A stretch of DNA of 60,792 bases from Bacilli bacterium (lineage in GTDB: Bacteria > Bacillota_I > Bacilli_A > RF39 > UBA660): NCBI GenBank assembly GCA_017404555.1, contig JAFRCD010000004.1, forward strand, positions 1 through 60,792, given 5' to 3'. Under the pieces are notes generated by a model. It saw only the letters and a program-made list of their open reading frames with translations. It was not told where the DNA came from and searched no databases. Positions 35,771-44,528 of the stretch are shown piece by piece; the stretch's first letter is position 1, and every line of letters starts with the position of its first letter. The translations under genes were made by a program, and so were the position numbers.

Positions 35771-36658
35771 ATGGAAAGTTGGTTAAGTGCTGAAGAAATA
35801 AGAAATAGTGGAAAATATCCAGTAGTTACATTAGAACTCTTTGATAAAGTATATGATTTAAAACTTGATGATGCAGTAATTGAAAAAGAACAAGAAATCA
35901 AAGCTAAGTATAATCAATATATCAAAGAACTATTAGATATGAAACCAGGTGACCGTCGTAAGTTTTTAAAGATAATCAAAGCTATTGAAATACGTGATAA
36001 TCAATACTTAGAAGATGGAAATAGATTCTTAGTAGAGTATTATCAAGAAAGTAGAAAAGTTAACTCTATTGATTATCTTATTAGGCATGGAAAAGAATCA
36101 TTAAATACGAATAAATTAGTTAAGGCTCATAAAATAGTATTAGATGGTTGTCTTAATGGTACTAACCGTATTTATAGACGTTTAGATAATACTAATTATG
36201 TAGGTAAAATAGCTGAAGATGGTGAAAGAGAAATTAGTTATTTCCCAATTGATGCGAGAGATATTGATAAAGCTACTAATGAATTCCTACATTTCTACAA
36301 TAGTAAGTATTTTGATGAACATTTATTATTAAAACCACAAATAATTCATGGCTTAATCGCGACAGCCCAAATATTTGAAGATGGTAATACAAGACTTGCT
36401 AGAACATTAAAGAATGTTAAGTTATATGATTTAACTACTTTAGAGTATCCATATGAATTAGAAAACCCAGTAATATATGGTACAACAGCATATTTTGAAC
36501 ACCGTGATGAATATCGTAGTCTTATTAGAGATATTGCTGAGAGTAATGATGATGAAGTTTGGAATAATTGGTTTAAGTTCAACTTAGAAAGATTTGATGA
36601 ATCGTTACTACACTTAAAAAGAAATAAACAAGAATACGAAAAAGTATTGGGAAGATAA
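35771..36658 (+). CDS. Fic family protein with altered active site
   Basis: This 295-residue protein has the Fic fold signature near residues 195-212, but the motif HxFx(D/E)GNGRxxR reads QIFEDGNTRLAR. The catalytic His is Gln and the second Gly is Thr, while Asp-Gly-Asn and both Arg remain. Active Fic enzymes transfer AMP or other phosphate-linked groups to proteins. Without the His this one is probably inactive in that reaction, or uses another mechanism. An alternative His lies nine residues before the Gln. ATG 35771 is chosen over the adjacent GTG 35768 because AAAGGGGG is better spaced from it. No antitoxin-like partner is adjacent. Confidence 0.8.
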   Translation: MESWLSAEEIRNSGKYPVVTLELFDKVYDLKLDDAVIEKEQEIKAKYNQYIKELLDMKPGDRRKFLKIIKAIEIRDNQYLEDGNRFLVEYYQESRKVNSIDYLIRHGKESLNTNKLVKAHKIVLDGCLNGTNRIYRRLDNTNYVGKIAEDGEREISYFPIDARDIDKATNEFLHFYNSKYFDEHLLLKPQIIHGLIATAQIFEDGNTRLARTLKNVKLYDLTTLEYPYELENPVIYGTTAYFEHRDEYRSLIRDIAESNDDEVWNNWFKFNLERFDESLLHLKRNKQEYEKVLGR

Positions 36659-36686
36659 AATTCGACATGAATTTTATCTTTTTTTA
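36652..36686 (+). terminator. Terminator of the Fic-type gene
   Basis: AAGATAAAATT (36652-36662) pairs perfectly with AATTTTATCTT (36670-36680), followed by T. Confidence 0.9.
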
Positions 36687-36708
36687 TTATTATGTAATTG
36701 GTGATAAT

Positions 36709-36879
36709 GTGAAAGTTAAAGTAATCGATGAAGAGTGTGAACAGGATTTAGAAGACTCCGTTAATCTTTTCTTAGAAGAAGGTCATGAGGTAATTGATAT
36801 TAAATATCAAGTTAGTTCTTTTGACTTAGGAGAAGAACAAATATATTGTTTTTCAGCTATGATTATATATAAAGAATAA
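36709..36879 (+). CDS. Cse60-family small protein
   Basis: The 56-residue protein closely follows the Cse60 pattern: KVKVIDEECEQDLEDSVN at the start, EVIDIKYQVSS in the middle and EEQIYCFSAMIIY at the end. Cse60 is known as a mother-cell sporulation gene in Bacillus, but this family is also present in many non-sporulating Firmicutes and its job is unknown. The GTG 36709 start with GGTGAT nearby gives the family length; the upstream ATG at 36667 would add residues encoded by the preceding terminator. Confidence 0.75.
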   Translation: MKVKVIDEECEQDLEDSVNLFLEEGHEVIDIKYQVSSFDLGEEQIYCFSAMIIYKE

Positions 36880-36904
36880 AAAACCTACTTAGTAGGTTTT
36901 TAAT
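36878..36904. terminator. Shared terminator between the Cse60-like and fem genes
   Basis: AAAACCTACT and AGTAGGTTTT form a tight stem with A and T runs on either side, so it can work on both strands for these converging genes. Confidence 0.8.
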
Positions 36905-38195
36905 GTCTAATATTTTTAATTTTATGGTATAAACCATAACTAATCTTATATAAATAATACATTGGCTTATTAATAATTAAATCAAATTCACCAATTAATT
37001 CTTCAACAACTCCACCAAAACTCTTCTTAAATAGATAAAGTCCATATAAAGGATTATCTTGTGAGAAATCACCAGTAATACCATAGAAATTATATCTATT
37101 ATACTTATTCTCAACCGCGTACTTAATACCTTCAAAGTGAAGAGAGTAGGCTGATTGAAAGTTCATTAATTCCTCATTAGAACCACCATATAAAGATAAT
37201 ACTTCATTACCATAGATTAAGAATAAAATACCACCTAAAATAGTCTTCTTACCATATTCTTTTTGGTATTTCTTTATTTTATCTAATTGAGCTTTTAATC
37301 TTTCCATGGCACTTTCATCTTGTTTTTGTCGAGAGGTATATCTCTTTTCATTCATTTGTAGTAGTTTCTTTTCATACTTCTCTTTACGATCATTATAAGC
37401 ATTTTCTATTTCTTTAAGTTCATCCTCAGTATTTTGATAATACTTTTCAAAATCTATCTCCGCAATCATTATCTTAAGCATACCTTTATCATAGAAAGCA
37501 TCCCACATATGTTCATAATACGAAAGTGGTCGGTCAATAAAAGCTCGTCTATCAGAAGTCTTTTGCATAATCTCTTTATAAATAGGTAGTTCGTCTCTAG
37601 TAATATCCCGGCAGATAACACTTGACTTCATATTCTTTCTTAAGATCTGTCTGGTCTTAGACTCCATATCTTCCATAACTTCATCTAAAGATTTACCCTT
37701 AGTATCAATAACATGCATCCATCTAGGTTGTAGAGAGTCCTGCATCACATTAAAACCAAAGTGTTTATAACCAAGTTCTTTAAGATTAGTAATTGTACTA
37801 CTATTATCAAAGCCACCTTCTACTAAAGCTCCATTATTATCATGTTCCTTATATTTAACATAAGGATCAATCTTAATAAAGACTGCTTCATGTTTCTTAG
37901 CTTCTTCCTTTATACCATCAGTGAAGGCTTTAAGAACTTCTTTGTCATTATAATCAAGAAGAAATCCCCTTGGTGAATACCAAATATTTTTCTTAACAAT
38001 CGGTAACTCTTTCTCTAAAATAAGAGCACAAGCTTTAATCTTCTTTTTATCTTCTAAAGCAAAATAATATGCTTTCCAGCCATTATATTCTTTTAATTTA
38101 GCCCAAGCACTACTTTGATGAAAAGTTATTTCACTGGATTTTAATGCTTCTTTATCGAATTTTTTACTATCAATCTCTATTAATTTCACTTTCAA
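36900..38195 (-). CDS. FemAB-family peptidyltransferase, copy 1
   Basis: This 431-residue protein matches FemA/FemX enzymes, which use aminoacyl-tRNA to add amino acids to the peptidoglycan cross-bridge at the inner membrane face. Features are SSAWAKLKEYNGWKAYYF near the start, two GNAT-like halves, and a long Lys/Glu-rich helical coiled-coil insert (about 240-315) between them, as in FemA. The end KSFGGVVEELIGEFDLIIN is typical. It overlaps the second fem gene by 26 bases, and the two are about equally long and clearly homologous. The amino acid added cannot be read from sequence. Confidence 0.88.
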   Translation of the reverse strand: MKVKLIEIDSKKFDKEALKSSEITFHQSSAWAKLKEYNGWKAYYFALEDKKKIKACALILEKELPIVKKNIWYSPRGFLLDYNDKEVLKAFTDGIKEEAKKHEAVFIKIDPYVKYKEHDNNGALVEGGFDNSSTITNLKELGYKHFGFNVMQDSLQPRWMHVIDTKGKSLDEVMEDMESKTRQILRKNMKSSVICRDITRDELPIYKEIMQKTSDRRAFIDRPLSYYEHMWDAFYDKGMLKIMIAEIDFEKYYQNTEDELKEIENAYNDRKEKYEKKLLQMNEKRYTSRQKQDESAMERLKAQLDKIKKYQKEYGKKTILGGILFLIYGNEVLSLYGGSNEELMNFQSAYSLHFEGIKYAVENKYNRYNFYGITGDFSQDNPLYGLYLFKKSFGGVVEELIGEFDLIINKPMYYLYKISYGLYHKIKNIRH

Positions 38196-39465
38196 AATCC
38201 TTTCTTGTTTTCTTTCTCTTTAATTTCCTATAAAGAGGAACTAATTTAGTAAAGACAAAGTACATAAATGGTTTAGCTACATAGTCAAATTCGCCAATGA
38301 ATTCTACAAATTCTCCACCTAGACGTTTCTTAAAGTTATGAATACCGTAGACAGGATTATCTTTACTAGGATTAGCATCTCCACAAGTACCAAAGAAATC
38401 TACTATTTTATAACCTTCATCAAAGGCATCTTTAATGATTGTGTAATAGCACAAATAATTAGCGTTTAACTCCATTAAAGTAGAACTATTACCACCATGA
38501 ACAGTGAAGACAGTATCATCATATTTAACAGTAATAATAGATGATAGGACAATAGTATCTTCCTTAATATCTTTAATCTCATTTAAAGTTTTATTTAATT
38601 TAGCTTTTTGGTTTTCTAAATCTTTACTTTTCTTTAAAGCTTTGTCTCTATTCTTATATTTATTTTCATCTTTTAGTTTATCTATTTCTTCTTCAAGAGT
38701 TTTGATCTTGTCTTTAAATATTTTTTTAAGTTTTTTAGTATTAGCTTTTACTATATATAAATCACTCATACCATCTTGATTAAATGTCTCAAAGAAAAGT
38801 TTATAGTACTTTTTAGGTGCTTGAATAATTCCTTCTCTTTTAGAAACATCAATCATTGTTTTATAGAAGTCATCAATATCTTTAGAATTTCCTTTAATAA
38901 TATCAAAATCATATTGATTACCCTTATTTAAGATCTTTTTAGTAGTAGGATGCATTCTTTTATAAATATCATCCCAAGATCCATCTAAATGTAGTTTAAA
39001 TGTATAACGAGGTTGCTCATGCTCAAAGAGTTTATTAAAGCCTAGATGCTTAAAACCAAGACTTTTTAAATCTTCAACTAATTTAGTATGATCTTCACCC
39101 TCAATAACATTACCCTCAATATCTAGATTATGTAATTTAATAGGAGGATCAATCTTAATAAAGATAGCTTTAGGAAAGTATTTCTTTAATTCATTATTGA
39201 ATTCTTTTAATAAATCCATATCATTAAAATCAATCGCATAACCACAAGGAGAATATAAGTAAGAGTATCCTAAAGGTAGTATCTTCTCTAGTAATAGGGC
39301 AGCACACTTAATCTTATTCTTATCTTTAAGACCAAGATAATGCGCTTTAACACCTTTAAACTCTCTAATTTTACCAAAGTCATAGCTCTGCATAAAATGA
39401 GGATTTTTACTACTTAAAACGAACTTATCAAATTCCTTTTTTTCTAAATTTACTAATTTATTCAT
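38170..39465 (-). CDS. FemAB-family peptidyltransferase, copy 2
   Basis: This 431-residue paralogue of the adjacent gene has the same layout: FMQSYDFGKIREFKG near the start, a coiled-coil insert rich in Lys/Glu (about 235-290), and KKRLGGEFVEFIGEFDYV at the end. Two tandem Fem enzymes usually add successive residues of one bridge, so a bridge of at least two residues is a reasonable inference. It is first in the pair; AAGGTGAT precedes ATG 39465. It ends in TGA inside the start of copy 1. Confidence 0.88.
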   Translation of the reverse strand: MNKLVNLEKKEFDKFVLSSKNPHFMQSYDFGKIREFKGVKAHYLGLKDKNKIKCAALLLEKILPLGYSYLYSPCGYAIDFNDMDLLKEFNNELKKYFPKAIFIKIDPPIKLHNLDIEGNVIEGEDHTKLVEDLKSLGFKHLGFNKLFEHEQPRYTFKLHLDGSWDDIYKRMHPTTKKILNKGNQYDFDIIKGNSKDIDDFYKTMIDVSKREGIIQAPKKYYKLFFETFNQDGMSDLYIVKANTKKLKKIFKDKIKTLEEEIDKLKDENKYKNRDKALKKSKDLENQKAKLNKTLNEIKDIKEDTIVLSSIITVKYDDTVFTVHGGNSSTLMELNANYLCYYTIIKDAFDEGYKIVDFFGTCGDANPSKDNPVYGIHNFKKRLGGEFVEFIGEFDYVAKPFMYFVFTKLVPLYRKLKRKKTRKDFESEINRD

Positions 39466-39513
39466 ACAATCACCTTGACAGCTTTAGTATACCACGAATA
39501 TTAGTCTAATACC

Positions 39514-39546
39514 ATAATAAAAACTATTCCTAGGAATAGTTTTATT
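39514..39546 (-). terminator. Terminator of the two-repeat anchored protein gene
   Basis: On the - strand AAAACTATTCC and GGAATAGTTTT pair, with T after. The same stem has only weak T on the + strand. Confidence 0.7.
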
Positions 39547-40219
39547 CATTATTTACTGGTTCTACCTCAGTAGAATCATCTTTTTCCTCTTTATCAGGTT
39601 TAGATACTGGATCTTGTTGTGGAGAATATACAGTAACTGTACCAGTATATAACTTACCATTATAATCAATAGTATATTGATAAGTACCAGCTGATCTATT
39701 ATTTACTTTTGAAATATCTAATTTAATTTTATCTTTAGCATTATCAGGAATACTTTCCTTAATATAAGAGTTTAAATCAGTAGGAACAGGATCATTAATT
39801 AGAAGAGTAATATTCTTTAGAGTAATACTAGCTAAACTCTTATCTGGTTCTTTAATATTAACAATACCTACATAAACACGTTTATTATAAGTAACTGTAT
39901 ATTGATAAGCACCAGGTTGTTTAATATTAACAAGTGAAGTATCTAGTTTTAATTTAGCTAGAACTTTATCGCTAACAGACCCAATATTCTCAATATAATC
40001 TTTTACTTCTACACTTAAAGGTACATTTACATCTTGAGTAATATTCTTTAAGATAAGTTCTAGCTTATTACTACTAGCGACTCTTTTTTGAACTACTTTA
40101 AGTTTAACGATGTTTTTCCCTTTAACAGATAAAGAAGGCATAATCATACCACTAGAGATAGCGGTTATACCTAAAAATACTATTGATAGAATTAAGAAAT
40201 ATCTAATTTTTTGATTCAT
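39542..40219 (-). CDS. Membrane-anchored protein with two Ig-like repeats
   Basis: The 225-residue protein has an N-terminal hydrophobic segment (about 6-26) and two tandem repeats of about 75 residues. Each begins LKNIT and ends with a (A/T)YQYT(V/I)xYN(K/G)xxYxGxVxVxxP pattern, typical of short Ig-like or DUF5011-type surface domains. The tail is rich in Pro, Asp, Glu and Lys. Function is unknown. ATG 40219 is chosen over GTG 40228 because AGGTG is then about 8 bases away. Confidence 0.65.
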   Translation of the reverse strand: MNQKIRYFLILSIVFLGITAISSGMIMPSLSVKGKNIVKLKVVQKRVASSNKLELILKNITQDVNVPLSVEVKDYIENIGSVSDKVLAKLKLDTSLVNIKQPGAYQYTVTYNKRVYVGIVNIKEPDKSLASITLKNITLLINDPVPTDLNSYIKESIPDNAKDKIKLDISKVNNRSAGTYQYTIDYNGKLYTGTVTVYSPQQDPVSKPDKEEKDDSTEVEPVNNE

Positions 40220-40336
40220 ATCTATCACACCTACTATACCTTATACTACAATTTTAATACTTAACTTTTGTTGAAAACAAGAATAAAAGACTGTAAAAGT
40301 GTCAAATATAGTAAAGTATATTATTAGTATGATCCT

Positions 40337-40513
40337 TTATATCATATAAATACCTGTATTTTTATCAGTATAGTCATTATAACTATTTAATCTTTTCTCA
40401 AGTATATTAATCCTATTATTAATCTCTTCAATCTTTTTTTCTAATTCCATTATCTTACTATTAATATCATAGAAATTAGGTCCCATAAAAGGAGGCCAAG
40501 GCATATTATTCAT
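40337..40513 (-). CDS. Small coiled-coil protein
   Basis: This 58-residue protein begins MNNMPWPPFMGPNFYD and continues as one heptad-rich helix (IMELEKKIEEINNRINILEK), so a short coiled coil is likely. GGGATG lies before ATG 40513. A start further upstream (40570) would overlap the promoter and encode a Phe-rich stretch. I do not recognise the family. The Pro/Trp start recalls small coat-type proteins, but that is weak. Confidence 0.5.
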   Translation of the reverse strand: MNNMPWPPFMGPNFYDINSKIMELEKKIEEINNRINILEKRLNSYNDYTDKNTGIYMI

Positions 40514-40563
40514 AAACGTCACATCCCAATATAAAATATGTAAAAAAAAGAAAAGTGTTAACA

Positions 40564-40620
40564 TTGACAATAACCTAGAAAAAAGAGTATTATAAACATA
40601 TAAGATAGTAAGGAGTTATA
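40564..40620 (+). promoter_or_regulatory. Promoter and leader, copy A of a duplicated module
   Basis: TTGACA (40564-40569), an 18-base spacer and TATTAT (40588-40593), then ATATAAGATA and AAGGAGTTATAT up to ATG. The same block recurs before 43164. Confidence 0.75.
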
Positions 40621-40621
40621 T

Positions 40622-43069
40622 ATGAAAAAGTATAAAAACATATTATTAATCATAGTAGGGGCATTATTATTTTTAGGAGGTACAACTGGTCTTGTTATGA
40701 CTACTAATAAAGCATATGCTTTACCACAAAGAGAGGGAGTAGCTGATAATTATGTCATTCCAGGAGAGTATTCTTTCACTCCTAAACTTATAAGTGGTGT
40801 AACTGAAGCTGTTACAGAATATGACAACACTCCTACTTTTCTTGCTGATAACACCATAAATTATCATGACGTAACTAATACTAATGCTAATAAAGTATAT
40901 GTTATTTATAAAAATGTTGGTCGTTATCAAGGACAAATTGTCGACATGAAACTAACTTTTACTGGTTTTGAAACAGTCGATAGTTCTAGTTCTGAAAAAG
41001 TAGGAATTCTCTTTTCAGGAGCTAATATTGGTATGAGTAACCGGCACAACAACACTCGTAAAAAATATAAAATAGAGTATTATAAGCATAATACTAATGA
41101 AAAAATGAATATTAAAAACGTATTAGTATTTAATGATATTGATGGACCAGGTAATGGTAATCCTAGTTCTTTAGGAGAAGAAATAGGATTTAAAAACTTT
41201 GATAAAGTTTTATACTATGACCAATATAAAACTCATTTTTCCATCTCTAGTACATCTGATTATCTATATTTTATAGGTAATTGTAATTATACTAGTTATG
41301 AGGCAACAAGTGGTGCTCATTGTGATGCAACTGTTGATAACCCAACCCCCAAAGCTGGTTATTTAATAGGCTTAGGTGATAGTAGTAATACTCAAGAGTT
41401 TTCATGGCGTTATTTATGGTTAGGTATATCAGCTTCTCCATTTAGAATAGAAGATCCTAATCCTCTTAAGAGTGTCGATAAAGTAAAAGCTCATGTTGGT
41501 GATGATTTGACTTATACTATTGAACAATATGTACCAAGTCAATCAAATGAAAACTATTATAGTAATTGGGGAATTTATGATGAAATACCTGAAGGAACAG
41601 TTTTAATAGATAATTCTTATAGTATTAAAGATAATACTGGAAGTGATGTTACTAATAAGTTTGATATAACCTTAACTAATGATAATAAATTAGAATTTGA
41701 AGCTAAAAGTGAAGAATTAGCTGATGTAGCCTTTTATAATAATACTTATATAATTGAATTTAAGGTTAAAGTAGAAGAAAAAGGTGAAATCATTAGTAAT
41801 GAAGCAACCCTAAAGAATAATTATTATACCGAAGGAAAAGAGTCTAATGAAGTAGAAACTGCTATAGTTTATAAAGTAGAAACCGAAGTAGAAAATGGAA
41901 CTATTACTGAAAGTGATAACGAGGTGTTATGGCATCATGATAAAACAATAGAATATACTCCTGATACTGGTTATGAATTAAAGAGTGTAACAGTAGATGG
42001 AACTCCAGTAAGTATTAGTACATATAAAGATGATTATACTTTTGAAAATGTTCAAGATGATCATACTATAAGAGTAGTATATGGTCCTAAGGCGATAGGG
42101 TACACGGTAAAATACTTAGAAGAAGGAACTAACAAAGTATTACATCCACCAAAGAATAATGATACCGCTACTTATGATGCAGAAATAATAAGTGTTGAAG
42201 AGAAAATAGACATTGACAATTACAATTATGTTGGAGCTAACGAATACAAAATCACAATAAGTGAAGACAAAGATAATAATGAAATTATTCTTTATTATCA
42301 AAAGAATAGTCCTGATGATGTCATAAAAGATAATAGTATTGATAAGACAACTACTAAGAGTAGTATTACTAAGATTGATGAAGTAATAGATTACAAGATA
42401 GAATATAATGTTGGTTTAAAAGATTATGTTGGAGTAGCTAAAATAGAATTAATTGATTTATTACCATATGAAATAGATGAAGCAAAATCTAATTTAGATG
42501 GCGGAGAATATGATAAAGAGGATAAGACTATTAAATGGAATATAAATAAGAATGTTCAAAAAACTGATACTGGAATAAGTATTGTAAAGAACATTAAAAT
42601 AGTATATAAAAACTATGATTTTACTAAAGAAGCTATTCACAATGTAGTTGTTGCTACAACTAAGTTAGTAGAATTGGATAACTATACAATTGAAGCTGAT
42701 GATGATTTGGATATTACTCAGGGAATAGGTAAAGTAAAGATAATAACTCATCATGTTGATAAGAATGGTAAAAAACTAGTCGATGATGTAGTAATAGAAA
42801 TATATCCAGGAGAAGAATACGCAACTAAAGTATCAACTATACTACAAGATTTAGGATACAAAGTAAAAATACCAACGAATGCTACAGGAGTTGCTAAGGA
42901 AGATATGGAAATAACATATGTCTATGAAAAAGAAATAGTAACACCAGCACCAGTAGAAAAGAGTCCTAATACGACAACTAGAAATATGTTCTTATACATA
43001 ATAATAATACTTCTATCAATTCCGTGTATTATAATTGGTGCTAAAAGCATTAGAAAAGCACATAATTAA
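40622..43069 (+). CDS. Large MucBP-type surface protein with SPNTT-type anchor
   Basis: The 815-residue secreted protein has a signal peptide (about 8-35, NKAYA cleavage region), an N-terminal beta domain, an adhesin-like IYDEIPEGT block near residue 320, and MucBP-like domains near 490-560 (YTVKYLEEGTNK) and 700-770 (THHVDKNGKKL). The C-terminus is EKSPNTTTRN, a hydrophobic helix and SIRKAHN, so the sorting-like motif lacks the final Gly of LPxTG. The A of ATG at 40622 follows GGAG. It probably binds mucin or another glycan or peptide surface, as MucBP proteins do; this is inference. It is adjacent to paralogue 3, with a nearly identical promoter. Confidence 0.75.
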   Translation: MKKYKNILLIIVGALLFLGGTTGLVMTTNKAYALPQREGVADNYVIPGEYSFTPKLISGVTEAVTEYDNTPTFLADNTINYHDVTNTNANKVYVIYKNVGRYQGQIVDMKLTFTGFETVDSSSSEKVGILFSGANIGMSNRHNNTRKKYKIEYYKHNTNEKMNIKNVLVFNDIDGPGNGNPSSLGEEIGFKNFDKVLYYDQYKTHFSISSTSDYLYFIGNCNYTSYEATSGAHCDATVDNPTPKAGYLIGLGDSSNTQEFSWRYLWLGISASPFRIEDPNPLKSVDKVKAHVGDDLTYTIEQYVPSQSNENYYSNWGIYDEIPEGTVLIDNSYSIKDNTGSDVTNKFDITLTNDNKLEFEAKSEELADVAFYNNTYIIEFKVKVEEKGEIISNEATLKNNYYTEGKESNEVETAIVYKVETEVENGTITESDNEVLWHHDKTIEYTPDTGYELKSVTVDGTPVSISTYKDDYTFENVQDDHTIRVVYGPKAIGYTVKYLEEGTNKVLHPPKNNDTATYDAEIISVEEKIDIDNYNYVGANEYKITISEDKDNNEIILYYQKNSPDDVIKDNSIDKTTTKSSITKIDEVIDYKIEYNVGLKDYVGVAKIELIDLLPYEIDEAKSNLDGGEYDKEDKTIKWNINKNVQKTDTGISIVKNIKIVYKNYDFTKEAIHNVVVATTKLVELDNYTIEADDDLDITQGIGKVKIITHHVDKNGKKLVDDVVIEIYPGEEYATKVSTILQDLGYKVKIPTNATGVAKEDMEITYVYEKEIVTPAPVEKSPNTTTRNMFLYIIIILLSIPCIIIGAKSIRKAHN

Positions 43070-43092
43070 ACCTGATTTAAATCAGGTTTTTA
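43068..43092 (+). terminator. Terminator of the MucBP-type gene
   Basis: AAACCTGATTT and AAATCAGGTTT pair around a minimal loop, with T after. Confidence 0.8.
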
Positions 43093-43105
43093 AATGTACC
43101 AAACA

Positions 43106-43162
43106 TTGACAACACCCTTAAAAAAAGAGTATTATAGATATATAAGATACCAAGGAGTTATA
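43106..43162 (+). promoter_or_regulatory. Promoter and leader, copy B of a duplicated module
   Basis: TTGACA (43106-43111), an 18-base spacer and TATTAT (43130-43135), then ATATAAGATA and AAGGAGTTATAT before ATG. It differs from copy A (40564-40620) at only a few bases. Confidence 0.75.
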
Positions 43163-43163
43163 T

Positions 43164-44477
43164 ATGAAAAGATTAGTAAATATGAAAATTATAGCATTAA
43201 TATTTGTCATAGCTTTAGTATCAATATTAACTATAAGTACTAAAGAAGCAAAGGCAACTGGAACAGTAACTTGGAGTGGTACTAGCTCTATAACAATAGA
43301 AGAGATTATTTACGACATTACCAATCCTATAGCTGGTACTAGAACTTACAATCTTGTCGATAATGTTACAGAAAATACTGTGGCAACGGGGACTATTACT
43401 TATACAGGAAATGAAACTATTTCAGCTAATCAGATAAGCAAAACTACAACAATAAATTTATCAAATCTAACATTTACAGAAGCTGGTGATTATAGTTACA
43501 GTATTTTGCCAACACTTGATGCTGAATATGGTGATAATGGTTTCTGGCTTAATGCATTTTTTCGAAGTGGTAATGATCCAAAGTATGAAGTAATAGTATC
43601 AGTACGAAATGAGGTTGATGCTAATAATATAGCAACTGGAAACTTAGAAGCTACGTTAGTATTGAATGAATGTACATTTAATCCAAGTACAGGAAACTAT
43701 GATGTGTGTTCTAAAGTAAGTCCAGCTTCGGGAACTGGTACTTTAAATGCTCATTATGTATATATCCCCGAGGATCTGATGTTCAGTCATATAGAATTGG
43801 GAAAAGAAGTCAAAGGAACAGGTGCAGAGATAAACAAGTATTTTCCATTTACAATTAATCTACAAATTGATTCTAATGTTTGTAAGCCTTTAAATTGTAA
43901 TCGGTGGTCTTTTCCAATAAGTGATGTAGATGCCACAGCAACTTATAATGGTAGTACTGTTAATAATCCTACTAGTATAACACCTGGTACTCCAGTTACG
44001 GTTTATTTAAAAGATGGACAAATAGCTGTTATTGGTGAGGGGCATGAAGCAACTAGAGGAGCTGTTAATACTTTTGATACTATACCAGCTCGATGTAGCA
44101 CAGTTCCTATAGCAATGAGCAATAAATATAATCTTAACAAATCAACAGGCATTAAAAAACTATCTAACTTTAGCAATGGTAGAATAAAGAAATTGGATGG
44201 TTCTAATACTGCTCCTAGCCAATTAAGCATTTCTGAGACAGCAGGAGATTATACAGCTGCTTATACTATTAATGGGGATACATCTCAATCAGGAGCTTCT
44301 TTTTCAAATCTGGCATTGGAATGTCATACTAATGAAATCCTATTTGAAAACACTAGGACTATGGCACCATTAACAGGGGTTATAATTAATATAGCGGCCT
44401 ACTTAATAGTTATTGGTATAGCTATAGGAGGATTCCTATTATTTAGAAATATAAGAAAGACAAAGTTATCAAAATAA
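43164..44477 (+). CDS. Pilin-like isopeptide surface protein, paralogue 3 (PLTG anchor)
   Basis: The 437-residue protein is the most diverged of three paralogues. Its signal peptide ends TKEAKA, its mature end begins TGTVTWSGTSSITIEE, and its isopeptide-type block reads LGKEVKGTGAEINKYFPFTI. The C-terminus is TMAPLTG, a hydrophobic helix and RKTKLSK. Cys residues are more frequent than in the others (for example KPLNCNRW). It starts with GGAG 8 bases before ATG and ends at a strong terminator. Confidence 0.72.
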   Translation: MKRLVNMKIIALIFVIALVSILTISTKEAKATGTVTWSGTSSITIEEIIYDITNPIAGTRTYNLVDNVTENTVATGTITYTGNETISANQISKTTTINLSNLTFTEAGDYSYSILPTLDAEYGDNGFWLNAFFRSGNDPKYEVIVSVRNEVDANNIATGNLEATLVLNECTFNPSTGNYDVCSKVSPASGTGTLNAHYVYIPEDLMFSHIELGKEVKGTGAEINKYFPFTINLQIDSNVCKPLNCNRWSFPISDVDATATYNGSTVNNPTSITPGTPVTVYLKDGQIAVIGEGHEATRGAVNTFDTIPARCSTVPIAMSNKYNLNKSTGIKKLSNFSNGRIKKLDGSNTAPSQLSISETAGDYTAAYTINGDTSQSGASFSNLALECHTNEILFENTRTMAPLTGVIINIAAYLIVIGIAIGGFLLFRNIRKTKLSK

Positions 44478-44490
44478 TGATAACTTTTTT
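44462..44490 (+). terminator. Terminator of surface-protein gene 3
   Basis: AAAGTTATCA and TGATAACTTT pair around the stop codon, followed by T. Confidence 0.85.
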
Positions 44491-44528
44491 ATTTGTATGC
44501 TATAATAAGTAATAAGTTGGTGATATAG

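Noticed and set aside
36709-36879. Cse60-like gene as evidence of sporulation
   Set aside because: The family is widespread outside spore formers, and no other sporulation gene is in the window.
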